A stretch of DNA of 64,000 bases from Dyadobacter fermentans (GTDB lineage Bacteria > Bacteroidota > Bacteroidia > Cytophagales > Spirosomataceae). Under the pieces are notes generated by a model that searched no databases, was not told where the DNA came from, and saw nothing but the letters and a program-made list of their open reading frames with translations. A program made the position numbers and the translations under genes. This document shows, one piece after another, positions 52,750 to 61,831 of the stretch (its first letter is position 1; each line of letters begins with the position of its first letter). The stretch lies in the NCBI RefSeq assembly GCF_019924045.1, contig NZ_JAHXBN010000036.1, positions 1-64,000 of the forward strand, given 5' to 3'.

Positions 52750-53976
52750 CTATTTCTTCTGCATTAATCCGAGCAATGTATCCACCAGCAAATGTGCGAA
52801 TGCCGGATCGTTGATATGCGTATCGGCCTCGATTACAGATACGTTGCCGGATACATGGGTGCGGATCGCCGCAAACAATGCCTCGTCGGCCGCCGGGTTA
52901 TGGAAAATGCCGCCTTCCGAAGCGACCTGCGAAATACCCCTCAGCGGCAGCACAACCGCAGCGGGAACCGGCGAGCGGCTTACTTTGTGCGCGAGGCGCT
53001 CGCCCAGGATCGCGTTTTCGCGCTCATCCGTACGCATGAGTGTTACGTCAGGTGCCCAGCTGTACAGGTGCCTGCCCGCGAATGCGTGCGGGATGGTGTC
53101 GAGGTGCGCAAAATTGACCATATCCATACAGCCGGGAACCACCACCTGGGGAATGCCCATTTCGGCGGCGGCGGTGAGCCTCTCAGGACCCGCGCTGCAA
53201 ATACCGCCGCAGAGATCGTCGGCCAGTTCGGTGGTGGTAATGTCAAGTACGGCGTCGAAACAGCCCTCGCGGATAAGCGATTCCATCGTTTTGCCGCCTA
53301 CACCGGTTGCGTGGAAAGCCAGTACTTCATAACCGGCCCGGGTGAGGAGCTCGGTGCATTTGTCGACGCAGGCCGTCGTATTCCCGAACATGCTGATAGC
53401 GATGCTACGGGCTTTTGCAGGGTGATCGGCGGTATCGATATTCGCCATGGCGCAAACGGCCGCGGCGGCCTGGGCGACCAATTGCCTTAAAATATGGTTC
53501 ATGCCGGCCACGTCTACCACGGAGGGGATCAGCATAATATCCTTATCGCCGATTTGCCGGGAAAGGTCCTTCGTGGCCAGTGTCGTCAGGCAGACCTTCG
53601 GTGCACCGAAAGGAACGCCCTGCATTGCGGAAAGAGCGATGTAAGTGCCACCGCCACCGCCCATACCGACGACAGCCTTGATTTTTCCTTCATGATAGAG
53701 CTGTGAAACCAGCCTCGAAGCACCCCGGCCCATGATGTCGATCGCTTTCCCGCGGTCGCGGTCGCGGCGGAGGTCGGTAATGTCGTGACCGGCCGCCGCG
53801 GCGACGGCATCGGCTTCAAAATCGACGGGGAATGCGCTAGTAGTGCCAAAAACGCCCGTGTTGACGGTTATCACTGTTTCGCCCTGAGCAGCAATGCATT
53901 CCCGCAGGTAAGAGAACACATCGCCCTTGGTATCGAAACAGCCGAGTATTAAGATGCTTCTATCTGAAATGGACAT
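52750..53976 (-). CDS. Tm-1-like ATP-binding protein (UPF0261)
   Basis: A 408-residue protein from ATG 53976. It has the Tm-1-like pattern: ILILGCFDTKGDVFSYLRE, MGRGASRLVSQLYHEGKIKAVVGMGGGGGTY (as separate nucleotide-binding loops), MLIPSVVDVAGMN, VLAFHATGVGGKTMESLI and VVPGCMDMVNF. In tomato, Tm-1 binds a viral replication protein with ATP; bacterial members have no known reaction. On the minus strand TTG (54012-54010) and TATACTTG (53988-53981) give a possible promoter 21 bases apart, but it is very close to the ATG. It is the first gene of a pair with the TIM-barrel protein. Confidence 0.9.
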   Translation of the reverse strand: MSISDRSILILGCFDTKGDVFSYLRECIAAQGETVITVNTGVFGTTSAFPVDFEADAVAAAAGHDITDLRRDRDRGKAIDIMGRGASRLVSQLYHEGKIKAVVGMGGGGGTYIALSAMQGVPFGAPKVCLTTLATKDLSRQIGDKDIMLIPSVVDVAGMNHILRQLVAQAAAAVCAMANIDTADHPAKARSIAISMFGNTTACVDKCTELLTRAGYEVLAFHATGVGGKTMESLIREGCFDAVLDITTTELADDLCGGICSAGPERLTAAAEMGIPQVVVPGCMDMVNFAHLDTIPHAFAGRHLYSWAPDVTLMRTDERENAILGERLAHKVSRSPVPAAVVLPLRGISQVASEGGIFHNPAADEALFAAIRTHVSGNVSVIEADTHINDPAFAHLLVDTLLGLMQKK

Positions 53977-54087
53977 AGTGCAAGTATAACCAGATATCAG
54001 TATCCGAAGCAAACGCTGACAGCAAAGAGATTGCGGCGAGCCGCGTAAGCGTTAGCAGGGGATCACCGGCAAACCGCCCGGCATTGC

Positions 54088-55347
54088 TCACGAAAACCGG
54101 CTCCTTGCATCGTAAGCGAGGCCAAGCCCGACACTCGAAAGCTTGTTCTCCTCCGACCATTCTGCCGCAGGGAACAGCTCACGGAAACGTTCCTGGATCA
54201 GCGGAATTTCCGTAGATCCACCGGTCATAATCACCAGGCCAATCGCCTCCGGCGCGATCGCGGCGCTTTGCAGGCATTGTTTGGCCGCGTCGACGATCCG
54301 TTGCGTCTTGGTCCCTATGGCTTCGTTGAATACTTCGCGTTCGACATTGATCTGCAAATTTTCATCGATAAACGGCAGGGAGGCCATGTAGGCCTCATTT
54401 TGCGTGAGGCCGATCTTGATATTCTCGGTTTCAGCCAGTACCGCATGGCCGCTTTCCTGTTCGAGGACGCTGATCAGCCTCCCGTATTTTTCAGGCGAAT
54501 GGGTCTCGCGAAGCAGCTGCTTGGCCTGGAAGATCGTCCGGTTGGTGTACAGGAAGTTAACCTTACTCCATTCCGAAAGATCGAAATAATGATAGGAAGG
54601 GACTTCCAGGTTCTTGGCGCCGTAAGTAGTGCGGAAGCCCAGCTCGGGCATCATACGGGCGAGGCTAAGGTCCTTGTCGAAGTCGTTCCCGCCGAGGCGC
54701 ACGCCGGTATTCGCAAGGATATCGCCGCTGCGGTCGTGCTTGCGGGCATTGTCTTTGGAAAGGCGGATAATGGTAAAATCGGAAGTTCCACCGCCGAGAT
54801 CGACCACCATGGCTAACTTTTCACCCGTTACGCGTGCCTCGTGTGCAAATGCGGCCGCAATGGGTTCAAACTGGAAGCCCACGTGCTCGAAGCCCAGACT
54901 TTTGGCGATCGCTTTCAGCTCGTTTTCGGCCCGTTCGTCGGCGGCAGGGTCGTTGTCGATGAAATGCACGGGCCGGCCCATCACGACGTGTTTCAGTTCG
55001 GTCCCGCAATCGGCCTCCGCCTTTTTCTTCATTTGGTCCAGGAAAGCGGCAACGATCTGATCGAACTTCATCAGTTCGCCATTCACCATCGTGCCCTGGC
55101 GCATGGCCGGCGTGCCCAGCACGCGTTTCAGGCTTCGCATCAGCCTGCCCCGATGGCGGTTCAGAAAGCGTTCCATCGCTGCCCGTCCGAAGAAAGCCTC
55201 ATTATCCTTCCGCGCAAAAAACATCGCGCTGGGGATTGTTTTATGGTCGTTTTCTACCGGAATCAGGAAAACGTCGTCTTGGTTTGCTATTGCGAGGCTG
55301 GAATTGGAAGTGCCGAAATCGATGCCGCAGAAAACAGGAGTTGTCAT
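54088..55347 (-). CDS. Short Hsp70-family protein (YegD-like)
   Basis: A 419-residue protein from ATG 55347 with the Hsp70 ATPase signatures: CGIDFGTSNSSLAI (phosphate 1), MVVDLGGGTSDFTI (phosphate 2) and VIMTGGSTEIPLIQERF (adenosine). It stops soon after the ATPase fold, so the substrate-binding and lid domains of DnaK are missing. This matches YegD-like proteins, whose function is unknown. No dnaJ or grpE is near. The frame reaches 55572, but the added residues do not fit the family. It is downstream of a 490-bp gap with only doubtful small frames. Confidence 0.92.
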   Translation of the reverse strand: MTTPVFCGIDFGTSNSSLAIANQDDVFLIPVENDHKTIPSAMFFARKDNEAFFGRAAMERFLNRHRGRLMRSLKRVLGTPAMRQGTMVNGELMKFDQIVAAFLDQMKKKAEADCGTELKHVVMGRPVHFIDNDPAADERAENELKAIAKSLGFEHVGFQFEPIAAAFAHEARVTGEKLAMVVDLGGGTSDFTIIRLSKDNARKHDRSGDILANTGVRLGGNDFDKDLSLARMMPELGFRTTYGAKNLEVPSYHYFDLSEWSKVNFLYTNRTIFQAKQLLRETHSPEKYGRLISVLEQESGHAVLAETENIKIGLTQNEAYMASLPFIDENLQINVEREVFNEAIGTKTQRIVDAAKQCLQSAAIAPEAIGLVIMTGGSTEIPLIQERFRELFPAAEWSEENKLSSVGLGLAYDARSRFS

Positions 55348-55839
55348 TGTTTTGGAAAATTGGGCGCGCAATTTCTCACTATTTGCCCGGCAATGCAAAT
55401 GCCGTATGAAAGCAATGTGCAGTGACAGAGGGTTTGAAACCTTCATTTTTGAGAAAAACCTCTCATTTTGATAAATAAAACACGCGTGTAAATGGCTCAA
55501 TACCAGTTTGTCATCGCCCTGTGACCCACCTGGCGCGGCGTTGGTGGGAAATCCTGTATTTAAATCCCGCAAAATAAAGATGATGGTTTCTCAGACATTG
55601 CTTCCATATCAACTTCCCGGCACTCCAAAAGCGGGAGAAGTTATGTTTTCTGATCCGGCCGACGATGCCGACGACGATGAAGAGGATTGCGAAAAGGAGC
55701 ATTGACGATGCCTCAGGGCGACCGAACTTGTGATGTAGGTCACGTAATGGTGTGCGCTGAACAGGGTTCCTTTGTATTGTCAAAACGCAGCAATGCATTG
55801 ACAGCGAACACATTGATAACCCTTTTAAATGCAGTAATC
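55348..55839. other. Intergenic region with two doubtful small frames
   Basis: On the minus strand 55511-55702 could encode a 63-residue peptide that starts with a hydrophobic segment (MLLFAILFIVVGIVG) and ends very basic. On the plus strand 55580-55705 could encode about 41 residues with an acidic end (DDADDDEEDCEKEH). The two overlap on opposite strands, so at most one is likely real, and neither has a clear family or promoter. The rest is the upstream DNA of the Hsp70 and tautomerase genes. Confidence 0.3.
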
Positions 55840-56061
55840 ATGCCATATGTGAAAATCGAGGTGACCCGCGAAGGCGTTACCCGCAAACAAAAACAGGAGC
55901 TCATCGCCGGTGTGACCCGGGTGATCACCGACGTGCTCGACAAAGATCCTCATCTCACCCACGTCGTGATCCAGGAAGTGGAACCCGACGACTGGGGGTA
56001 CGCCGGGGAGCAAGTTTCCGTACTCCGCGAAAAAGGTATAACCGCTCAAAGAAAACAGTAA
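55840..56061 (+). CDS. 4-oxalocrotonate-tautomerase-family protein
   Basis: A 73-residue protein that starts MPYVKIEVTREGVTRKQK. The proline after the start Met becomes the catalytic N-terminal Pro1 base of this family once Met is cut off. The body has the usual LIAGVTRVITDVLDKDP helix and the VVIQEVEPDDWGYAGEQ strand and loop. It should form hexamers and isomerise small keto acids or act as a promiscuous tautomerase. The true start is this ATG; a longer frame to 55687 would bury the proline. The SDR gene follows 13 bp later, so they form an operon. Confidence 0.92.
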   Translation: MPYVKIEVTREGVTRKQKQELIAGVTRVITDVLDKDPHLTHVVIQEVEPDDWGYAGEQVSVLREKGITAQRKQ

Positions 56062-56074
56062 CAGACCTGACATC

Positions 56075-56821
56075 ATGAAAACACAAACTATCATCGTAAC
56101 CGGTGCCTCCACCGGCATCGGAAAAGCAGTAGCCAGTCTTTTCCTCGAACACGGACATAACGTGATCATCAATTCGGCCAATCGGGATAATCTCGCGGCA
56201 ACGTATAACGAGCTGGGTAATCACGACCGCCTGGTCATGGTCGCGGGCGACATTAGTAAGCGTGCAACAGGCCAGTTGCTGGTCGACACCGCCGTAACCA
56301 GGTTCGGCAGCGTGGATGTGCTCGTCAATAACGCAGGCGTATTCGAACCGCGCAGCTTCCTGGAAGTGGACGAAGCCCATCTCGACTATTTCTTGGGCAT
56401 CAACCTGAAAGGTACTTATTTTACGAGCCAGGCGGCCATCCGGCAAATGCTGCAACAGGGTGAGGGTTCGATCATCAACATCGGTACCGTGCTGGTGGAC
56501 CACGCGATCGGCGGCTTCCCGGCAACCGCACCTATTTCGAGCAAGGGAGGTATTCATGCATTGACGCGGCAGCTCGCGGCCGAGTTTGGCAAGAACAATA
56601 TTCGCGTAAATGCGATCGCGCCCGGCATTATCCGCAGCCCGCTTCAAGCAAAAACCGGCGTTAGCGATGCCGACAGCCTCGCCGGCCTGCACCTTGTGGA
56701 CCGCATTGGCGAAACGGAAGACGTCGCACAGCTTGCATTGTACCTGGCAGGCAGCAACTTCATCACCGGCGAGGTGATCAATCTCGATGGCGGCCATGTA
56801 GCCGGTCACCATATTGGTTAA
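56075..56821 (+). CDS. SDR-family oxidoreductase lacking the catalytic tyrosine
   Basis: A 248-residue classical-length SDR with TGASTGIGKAVA (residues 9-20) for NAD(P) binding and VNNAGVF (85-91). The active-site Tyr-x-x-x-Lys is changed: Lys157 is there (APISSKGG), but the residue four before it is Pro153. The Ser that usually precedes it is Gly-Thr (137-138, IGTVL). The cofactor half is intact, including the C-terminal GGHVAGHHIG end. It may use another acid, bind without catalysis, or belong to a group with a known alternative. It follows the tautomerase gene by 13 bp and has a strong terminator. Confidence 0.88.
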   Translation: MKTQTIIVTGASTGIGKAVASLFLEHGHNVIINSANRDNLAATYNELGNHDRLVMVAGDISKRATGQLLVDTAVTRFGSVDVLVNNAGVFEPRSFLEVDEAHLDYFLGINLKGTYFTSQAAIRQMLQQGEGSIINIGTVLVDHAIGGFPATAPISSKGGIHALTRQLAAEFGKNNIRVNAIAPGIIRSPLQAKTGVSDADSLAGLHLVDRIGETEDVAQLALYLAGSNFITGEVINLDGGHVAGHHIG

Positions 56822-56843
56822 AAACCATGGATGTGAGTGTAAT

Positions 56844-56884
56844 TCAGGCGTGCTGGCTTAGCTCCGGCACGCCTGATTTTTTTG
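56844..56884 (+). terminator. Rho-independent terminator after the tautomerase-SDR operon
   Basis: TCAGGCGTGC (56844-56853) pairs with GCACGCCTGA (56867-56876) with a 13-base loop, followed by a run of Ts. It begins 22 bp after the SDR stop codon. Confidence 0.9.
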
Positions 56885-56931
56885 GCACGGAATTTGCTGC
56901 TTCTCTTCCCTGATTTATACCTTACCCATTG

Positions 56932-58431
56932 ATGCATTTGAACAGTAACCTGATTTTCCGCAACCTCGCAGAGGGCATTTTTTTGCTGGACGAAACAGGC
57001 AGAATAACGACTTGCAATGCGGCTGCAAGTGCTATAACAGGCTATGATGAGGCTGAATTAGCAGGAAAGCCGTTTTGCGTTATAGACGGCTGCCAGGACG
57101 ATTCCATCATACAAAGCAAAGAGCTGGACGAGGCTCTGAAAAAAAAGAAATGTGTGGCCGAGGGCTGGAAGATGAGGAAAGACGGCGCCAGGTACTGGGC
57201 AGAAATCTCCTATTCCCCGCTTTTTGATGATTCGGAAGGTCTTGCGGGATATTGCGCATTGTTACGCGATATTACGGAGCAAAAGAACAAGCAATTCGAT
57301 TTGCTCGAAAGTGAACAACGCTATCGGTTGATGGTGGAGCAAGTGGGCGATTACGGAATTTTCATGCTCGATACGAAAGGCCGCATTGTGAGCTGGAACG
57401 AGGGGGCCAGGCGTATTAAAGGTTACAGCGCGGAAGATGTGATCGGAAAGTATTTCGCCATTTTTTATCCCGAGGAGGATATTCTGAATGGAAAGCCGGC
57501 CTGGGAACTGAAAATTGCGAGGTCAACCGGTAAGTACGAAGAGGAGGGGTGGCGTTTACGTAAAGACGGGAGCCGTTTCTGGGCGAATGTGGTCATTACA
57601 GCTGTATATGATGCCGGGGGCCGGTTGAGTGGCTTTGCGAAAGTTACCCGTGACCTGACCGAGCGCAAAATGAACGAGCAGGCATTACGGGAGAGTTCCG
57701 ACAAGTACAGGCAGTTAGCACAGGAACTTTCGGTGGCTAACAGTGAACTGTCGTCCGTAAACCGTGAATTGGAACAGTTCACGGCCATTGTTTCACATGA
57801 TTTGAAAGAACCCGTACGGACAGTAAGGAGCTTTTTATATCTCATGGACCAGCACGTCGACCAGCAAAAGTTCGACCTTCTGAAACCAAGCATTGGAAAA
57901 GGGATCCGGGCTGCGCAACGCATGCACGAGCTCATCGACAGCCTGCTTCACTATTCGCAAGTCAGCAAGATAGGGCTTCAACATCAGAGGTTGAATGTGG
58001 AGGATATGATCGCCGAAGCGATCCAGAACTTGAACGATGCCGTCGAGCAATCGCGCGGGCAAATCCATGTGGATTGCGGGGTACCGTTCATCTACGGAGA
58101 CCGCGTACAACTTGTGCAGCTTTTCCAGAACCTACTGGGCAATGCCCTGAAATTCACCAACGGCAAGGAGCCGGAGGTGGCGGTGAAATCCTGGGTAGAA
58201 GATGACTGGGTACGGTTTGTCGTCGAAGACAACGGTATCGGTATTTCTCCCGAAAACCTCGATAAGATCTTCGAGATTTTCAGAAGGCTGCATTTTGCCA
58301 GTCAGTACCCGGGCAATGGCGTAGGCCTCGCGGTTTGTAAAAAGGTCGTCGAGCGGCACCGGGGTAAAATCTGGGCCGAATCGGCGCGCGGAAAGGGAGC
58401 GAGTTTCCATATCATGTTACCCCAAATCTAA
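56932..58431 (+). CDS. PAS-domain sensor histidine kinase
   Basis: A 499-residue cytoplasmic kinase. Two PAS/S-box domains (about 8-117 and 128-248) each hold a KDGARYW or KDGSRFW motif and end in RDITEQKN or RDLTERKM. Then a coiled coil leads into HisKA with the phospho-acceptor His289 (FTAIVSHDLKEP), followed by a HATPase domain (LLGNALKFTNG, VEDNGIGIS, GNGVGLAVCKKVV). There are no membrane segments, so it senses an internal signal such as redox state, light or a ligand. ATG 56932 is the start; the TTG just before it is not needed. The response regulator follows 9 bp later. Confidence 0.93.
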   Translation: MHLNSNLIFRNLAEGIFLLDETGRITTCNAAASAITGYDEAELAGKPFCVIDGCQDDSIIQSKELDEALKKKKCVAEGWKMRKDGARYWAEISYSPLFDDSEGLAGYCALLRDITEQKNKQFDLLESEQRYRLMVEQVGDYGIFMLDTKGRIVSWNEGARRIKGYSAEDVIGKYFAIFYPEEDILNGKPAWELKIARSTGKYEEEGWRLRKDGSRFWANVVITAVYDAGGRLSGFAKVTRDLTERKMNEQALRESSDKYRQLAQELSVANSELSSVNRELEQFTAIVSHDLKEPVRTVRSFLYLMDQHVDQQKFDLLKPSIGKGIRAAQRMHELIDSLLHYSQVSKIGLQHQRLNVEDMIAEAIQNLNDAVEQSRGQIHVDCGVPFIYGDRVQLVQLFQNLLGNALKFTNGKEPEVAVKSWVEDDWVRFVVEDNGIGISPENLDKIFEIFRRLHFASQYPGNGVGLAVCKKVVERHRGKIWAESARGKGASFHIMLPQI

Positions 58432-58440
58432 GCCCTGCAC

Positions 58441-58842
58441 ATGAAAATATTCAGACTTGCGATTGTTGAAAATGACGAGGATGAGCGCTTCTTTATGTCG
58501 GAGGCGTTCAGAGCTTCCGGGAAATTCGAAATCCTGGGGGAGTTCGGCAACGGCGACCAGCTTACGGAGTGGCTGCATGGTTCGTCGGGCGAGTTACCCG
58601 AGCTCATACTGTCGGACCTGAATATGCCCGGGAAAAACGGCTATGACATTATGGATGAGCTCAAAACGACTTATCCCGACGTGGCCGTATTCGCGACATC
58701 CACGTCGTCCGTCGTGTCTACGCGCGAAAAGTGTATCCGTGCAGGCGCGAGGGATTTCATCGCGAAGCCCGACATTTTTATCGCTTATGACGCCTTCGTC
58801 TCCGAACTTTACCAGCTCGCCTGCCGGTACCTGGGCGGCTAA
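58441..58842 (+). CDS. CheY-like single-domain response regulator
   Basis: A 133-residue receiver: acidic residues Asp12-Glu13 (VENDEDER area), phospho-acceptor Asp59 (LILSDLNMPGKNG), switch Thr86 (VFATSTSS) and Lys109 (FIAKPD). It is the partner of the PAS kinase 9 bp upstream. It has no output domain and must act through protein contacts, as in the Rcp1/CheY group that often pairs with PAS or phytochrome-type kinases. It overlaps the convergent GH28 gene by 4 bp. Confidence 0.93.
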   Translation: MKIFRLAIVENDEDERFFMSEAFRASGKFEILGEFGNGDQLTEWLHGSSGELPELILSDLNMPGKNGYDIMDELKTTYPDVAVFATSTSSVVSTREKCIRAGARDFIAKPDIFIAYDAFVSELYQLACRYLGG

Positions 58843-60167
58843 CGGATCATCTTTTCATTCACTTTGACATTCGTGAGCGTCAAGTCATGTACCACGGACT
58901 TGTCGTAAGCCGCGTTTTTCGCCGTAATGTCCAGGTTTTCGAAACTGAACTTTGAGAGCCTGTCATACTCGCCCGGACTCACGTCGAAAAATACTTCACA
59001 TTTCAGTTTGATGTTTTTCAGGCTGATATGGTCGGAGTAGGAGAGCGGAACGTCTTTTCGCCCTTTCAGATCGAAGAATTGCTTCCAGGGTTTCACGTAA
59101 ATGAGGCTGTAAGCAAATCCATCCACGTTTTCGATGCTGATAAATTCGTATTTCTGAGGGGTATCAGGCCGCATTTTCAGCCAAAGCACGCGCATGGCGT
59201 TCTCGATGTGGCAGTTGCGCATTACCACATTTTTGTTGTGAATGGCCTCGCTCCCGCACGTGAGCGCCGCGTGGCAGAACCCGAAATGGGTATCCTCGAT
59301 AATGATGTTCGTATTGGCACCATTGCCAGGGTCGGTATCGGCATAGGGGCCTTTTCCGCCTTTCAATGCAATGGCATCGTCGTTCACAGCGAGGTAACAG
59401 CCCTTGACCAGCACATGATTGCATACATCCAGGTCGATCGCGTCTGTACTCGGCGCCTTGACAGGCTCATGTGGCGCCGTGATCCTGACGCCCAGGATCT
59501 TAATATTGTTGCATTGGTAATAATGGCTCGTCCAGAAACCCGAATTTTGAAGCGTCACGTCCTGAACCTGCACATCGTTACTTTTCCAGATAAAGACCAG
59601 CCGCGGTCGCGATACTTCCAGGTTGGTACAATTCGGATTCTCCTTCCGCCGCTGCCAGAATGCCTTCCAATAGTTTAGCCCGTTGCCGTCGATGATGCCC
59701 TTGCCTGAAATCGTAAAGCCGTTCACGCCGTATGCATTGACTAATGCCGGGAAATAGTCCAGATTTTGACCTTCCATCCGCGAGGGCATTATCGGATAAT
59801 CGGCGATCTTGTCCGAGCCTTTCAGTACTGCGCCCTTTGCCAAATACAAATGTGTTTTAGGTTTAAAAAACAGCGCCCCGCTCAGAAAAGTACCTTGGGG
59901 AATCACGATCACTCCGCCGCCCTGCTCATTCGCCCGGTCGATGACGCGCTGGATCGCAGCAGTTTGCACCGTGTTGCTATCCCGGGAAACGCCGTGCTCC
60001 GTGATCACAAACTGCTTTCCGAGGCTTTTTAGACCGATTTTGGATGTGTCTGAAAACCAGACAGGTATTTTCGTGCCATCAGGAAATGTAGTACTTCTGC
60101 CCGATTGCGCAAATGCAGCCGCAGCAAGGAGATATAGCTGAAATAAAAGAAAACAGGACTTTTTCAT
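58839..60167 (-). CDS. GH28-family polygalacturonase-like enzyme
   Basis: A 442-residue protein with a signal peptide (FLLFQLYLLAAAAFA-Q) and a right-handed beta-helix. GH28 motifs are STDAIDLDV (the NTD motif, with Ser-Thr for Asn-Thr) and VNDDAIALK (the DD acids). The usual GHG motif is FCHAALTCGSE, with Cys and Ala in place of the two glycines, and RIK is WLKMRPD. Two or three of the catalytic Asp are thus in place. The change around the GHG site may alter the substrate, which could be rhamnogalacturonan or a modified galacturonide. It should act in the periplasm. It is the pectin-type partner of the GH43 gene at the window end. Confidence 0.9.
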   Translation of the reverse strand: MKKSCFLLFQLYLLAAAAFAQSGRSTTFPDGTKIPVWFSDTSKIGLKSLGKQFVITEHGVSRDSNTVQTAAIQRVIDRANEQGGGVIVIPQGTFLSGALFFKPKTHLYLAKGAVLKGSDKIADYPIMPSRMEGQNLDYFPALVNAYGVNGFTISGKGIIDGNGLNYWKAFWQRRKENPNCTNLEVSRPRLVFIWKSNDVQVQDVTLQNSGFWTSHYYQCNNIKILGVRITAPHEPVKAPSTDAIDLDVCNHVLVKGCYLAVNDDAIALKGGKGPYADTDPGNGANTNIIIEDTHFGFCHAALTCGSEAIHNKNVVMRNCHIENAMRVLWLKMRPDTPQKYEFISIENVDGFAYSLIYVKPWKQFFDLKGRKDVPLSYSDHISLKNIKLKCEVFFDVSPGEYDRLSKFSFENLDITAKNAAYDKSVVHDLTLTNVKVNEKMIR

Positions 60168-60351
60168 AACCCCTTGAAGACGGGTGCTGCTTTCTTTTAC
60201 TCTTGTTGCCGATCGACAATTGTCAGTTCTTTTTCATCCAGTCGTACAGGTATTCGAGCGTTTTGCCCATGCTTGCCAGGTTTGTTTGCGGCCGCTTTTT
60301 CAGCCAGTTTGAATGTAAAATGTAATGCCGGGATGCATCACCGGAAATGAA

Positions 60352-61596
60352 TTATTTGAACCCGAAAACAAATGGGAAAACGAAGATTACAATAGCACTC
60401 CATATGCTGTACAGCGGAAGGAAAATTGCCAGTGATGTGCCTACTGCTGAAAGACAGGTCTTTTTGCTGAGCACCGCGAAGAGTTTGAGGCCCACATAAA
60501 ACAAATGGGCGAGCATCAGCACGTTGGCGCCGAGCACTGCGGCACGGTTGGGCGTGAGGCCCCACTCCGAAATGCGGAACAAAACGGCCGATAATGCGAT
60601 GCTGTTGACCAGCAATGTCACGGCCGATAGCAGGAACAGCACCACGACTTGCGCACGCCTGCCGCCGGAATAATCGGTTTCGGCGAGCGAAAAGAAGATC
60701 AGCGCCATCACGGCGACGAGCAATCCATTGAATAGCACCAGGAATTCACGGTCGTGGTAAGGACTTTTGCCGGCAATGAGCGTGGCCACCAGGTATACGA
60801 CCAGCATCACGAGCGCTATCGGACTGAACAGCTTCGCGATGACTGACGGTATTTTGTTCACCAGCGTGGGTTGCACGCGGGTTAGGAACGTCGCGACGAT
60901 GGGGACGGCAGCCAGCCCGCATATGACGATATATTTGGAAAAAAGCGGTTGAATATCCCAACCGATCAGCCCGAAAAGGTTGATGGTGAGGCCCGTAGTG
61001 AGCCCGCCGGCAAGCACCAGCAATCCCGACATCACAATCAGTTCGCCCGTGTAGCGCAGGAATTCCAGCCAGTTAGTACCGTTTTTCCACTTTCCACCAC
61101 TGTATGCCGCGCCCAGCAGCGACCACAGCCAGAGCGGCAGGTGCAGGCAGGAAAGGACCAGCGTATCACTATTTTCATTTTCCGGCAGCCAGTTGATGAA
61201 CACTACCGAACCAACCAGCAGCAGGATTGCCAGCCCCCGCGTTTTCCAGGAGACAGCATTTTTCCAAGCAAAGTAGGCCATTAACGCCGGAGCGACGACA
61301 AACCCTGCATTACGAGGGTAGTAAAACCCTTCGCTGATAGAAAGGAGCTCGGGCAGCTTGGCCAGTAATGCCGCAAGTAGGGAAGCTACCACCACAAATG
61401 CCCGCTCGGCAGGCGTACCCCAAAAAAGCTCGTCGGAGCTGTAATTCAGCCGCTGGTACCACCCTTCGGCCAACGGATTACTGCTCAGTTCGGGATACAA
61501 TGCATTGAAAGCCGACTTAAAGCCCGGCTTGTTGCCCCGGTACAGCTTTTCCAGTTGCAGGGCATTGGTTTGGTTCAAAAGGATTTCTTCACGCAT
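60352..61596 (-). CDS. DUF4153-like multi-spanning membrane protein
   Basis: A 414-residue protein from ATG 61596 with about 10 membrane segments. An N-terminal cytoplasmic part (NQTNALQLEKLYRG) is followed by the first segment near 70-88. The C-terminal half has the DUF4153-like RISEWGLTPNRAAVLG motif and ends LYSIWSAIVIFVFPFVFGFK. The family has no known function. The promoter carries the dyad also found before the DoxX-like gene, with a good TTG at -33. A longer frame to 61602 begins with TTG and adds only two residues. Confidence 0.72.
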   Translation of the reverse strand: MREEILLNQTNALQLEKLYRGNKPGFKSAFNALYPELSSNPLAEGWYQRLNYSSDELFWGTPAERAFVVVASLLAALLAKLPELLSISEGFYYPRNAGFVVAPALMAYFAWKNAVSWKTRGLAILLLVGSVVFINWLPENENSDTLVLSCLHLPLWLWSLLGAAYSGGKWKNGTNWLEFLRYTGELIVMSGLLVLAGGLTTGLTINLFGLIGWDIQPLFSKYIVICGLAAVPIVATFLTRVQPTLVNKIPSVIAKLFSPIALVMLVVYLVATLIAGKSPYHDREFLVLFNGLLVAVMALIFFSLAETDYSGGRRAQVVVLFLLSAVTLLVNSIALSAVLFRISEWGLTPNRAAVLGANVLMLAHLFYVGLKLFAVLSKKTCLSAVGTSLAIFLPLYSIWSAIVIFVFPFVFGFK

Positions 61597-61653
61597 AAGC
61601 AAGGATTGATAATGGTGATCAGCTTTCTGTGACGGTATGTGTATGTATCAAAA

Positions 61654-61697
61654 AGTACTTTGTAATTCAAAGTTAAATAGGAATTGAATTTTTGCAA
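61654..61697 (-). promoter_or_regulatory. Promoter/operator dyad of the DUF4153-like gene
   Basis: On the minus strand TTG (61697-61695) is followed after 19 bases by TAACTTTG (61675-61668), a perfect -33/-7 pair. The -7 box is one arm of CTTTG-N5-CAAAG; the whole 23-base element (61654-61676) matches the one before the DoxX-like gene at 21 of 23 positions. It begins 58 bases before the ATG. Confidence 0.68.
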
Positions 61698-61745
61698 TAG
61701 GGACGTGGCATTTTTTTTGTGATCGTATCTGTTTTTGCCGTTTAC

Positions 61746-61764
61746 TAAATTTGATAACCGGTTA
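61746..61764 (+). promoter_or_regulatory. -7 box and palindrome before the small membrane peptide gene
   Basis: TAAATTTG (61746-61753) is an exact -7 box. It is followed by the perfect palindrome TAACCGGTTA (61755-61764), and TTGATAAC occurs twice around it. The site lies about 70 bases before the ATG at 61832, where a repressor could sit at the transcription start. Confidence 0.45.
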
Positions 61765-61831
61765 GTTGATAACGCTTTAATCCCAAATCAGCTCGTTTTT
61801 ATTTTGTATTGAAAATTAAATCGACACAAAC

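Noticed and set aside
55511..55705. Two small frames on opposite strands before the tautomerase gene
   Set aside because: They overlap each other on opposite strands and have no known match, so I did not call either as a gene; they are only noted in the intergenic entry.
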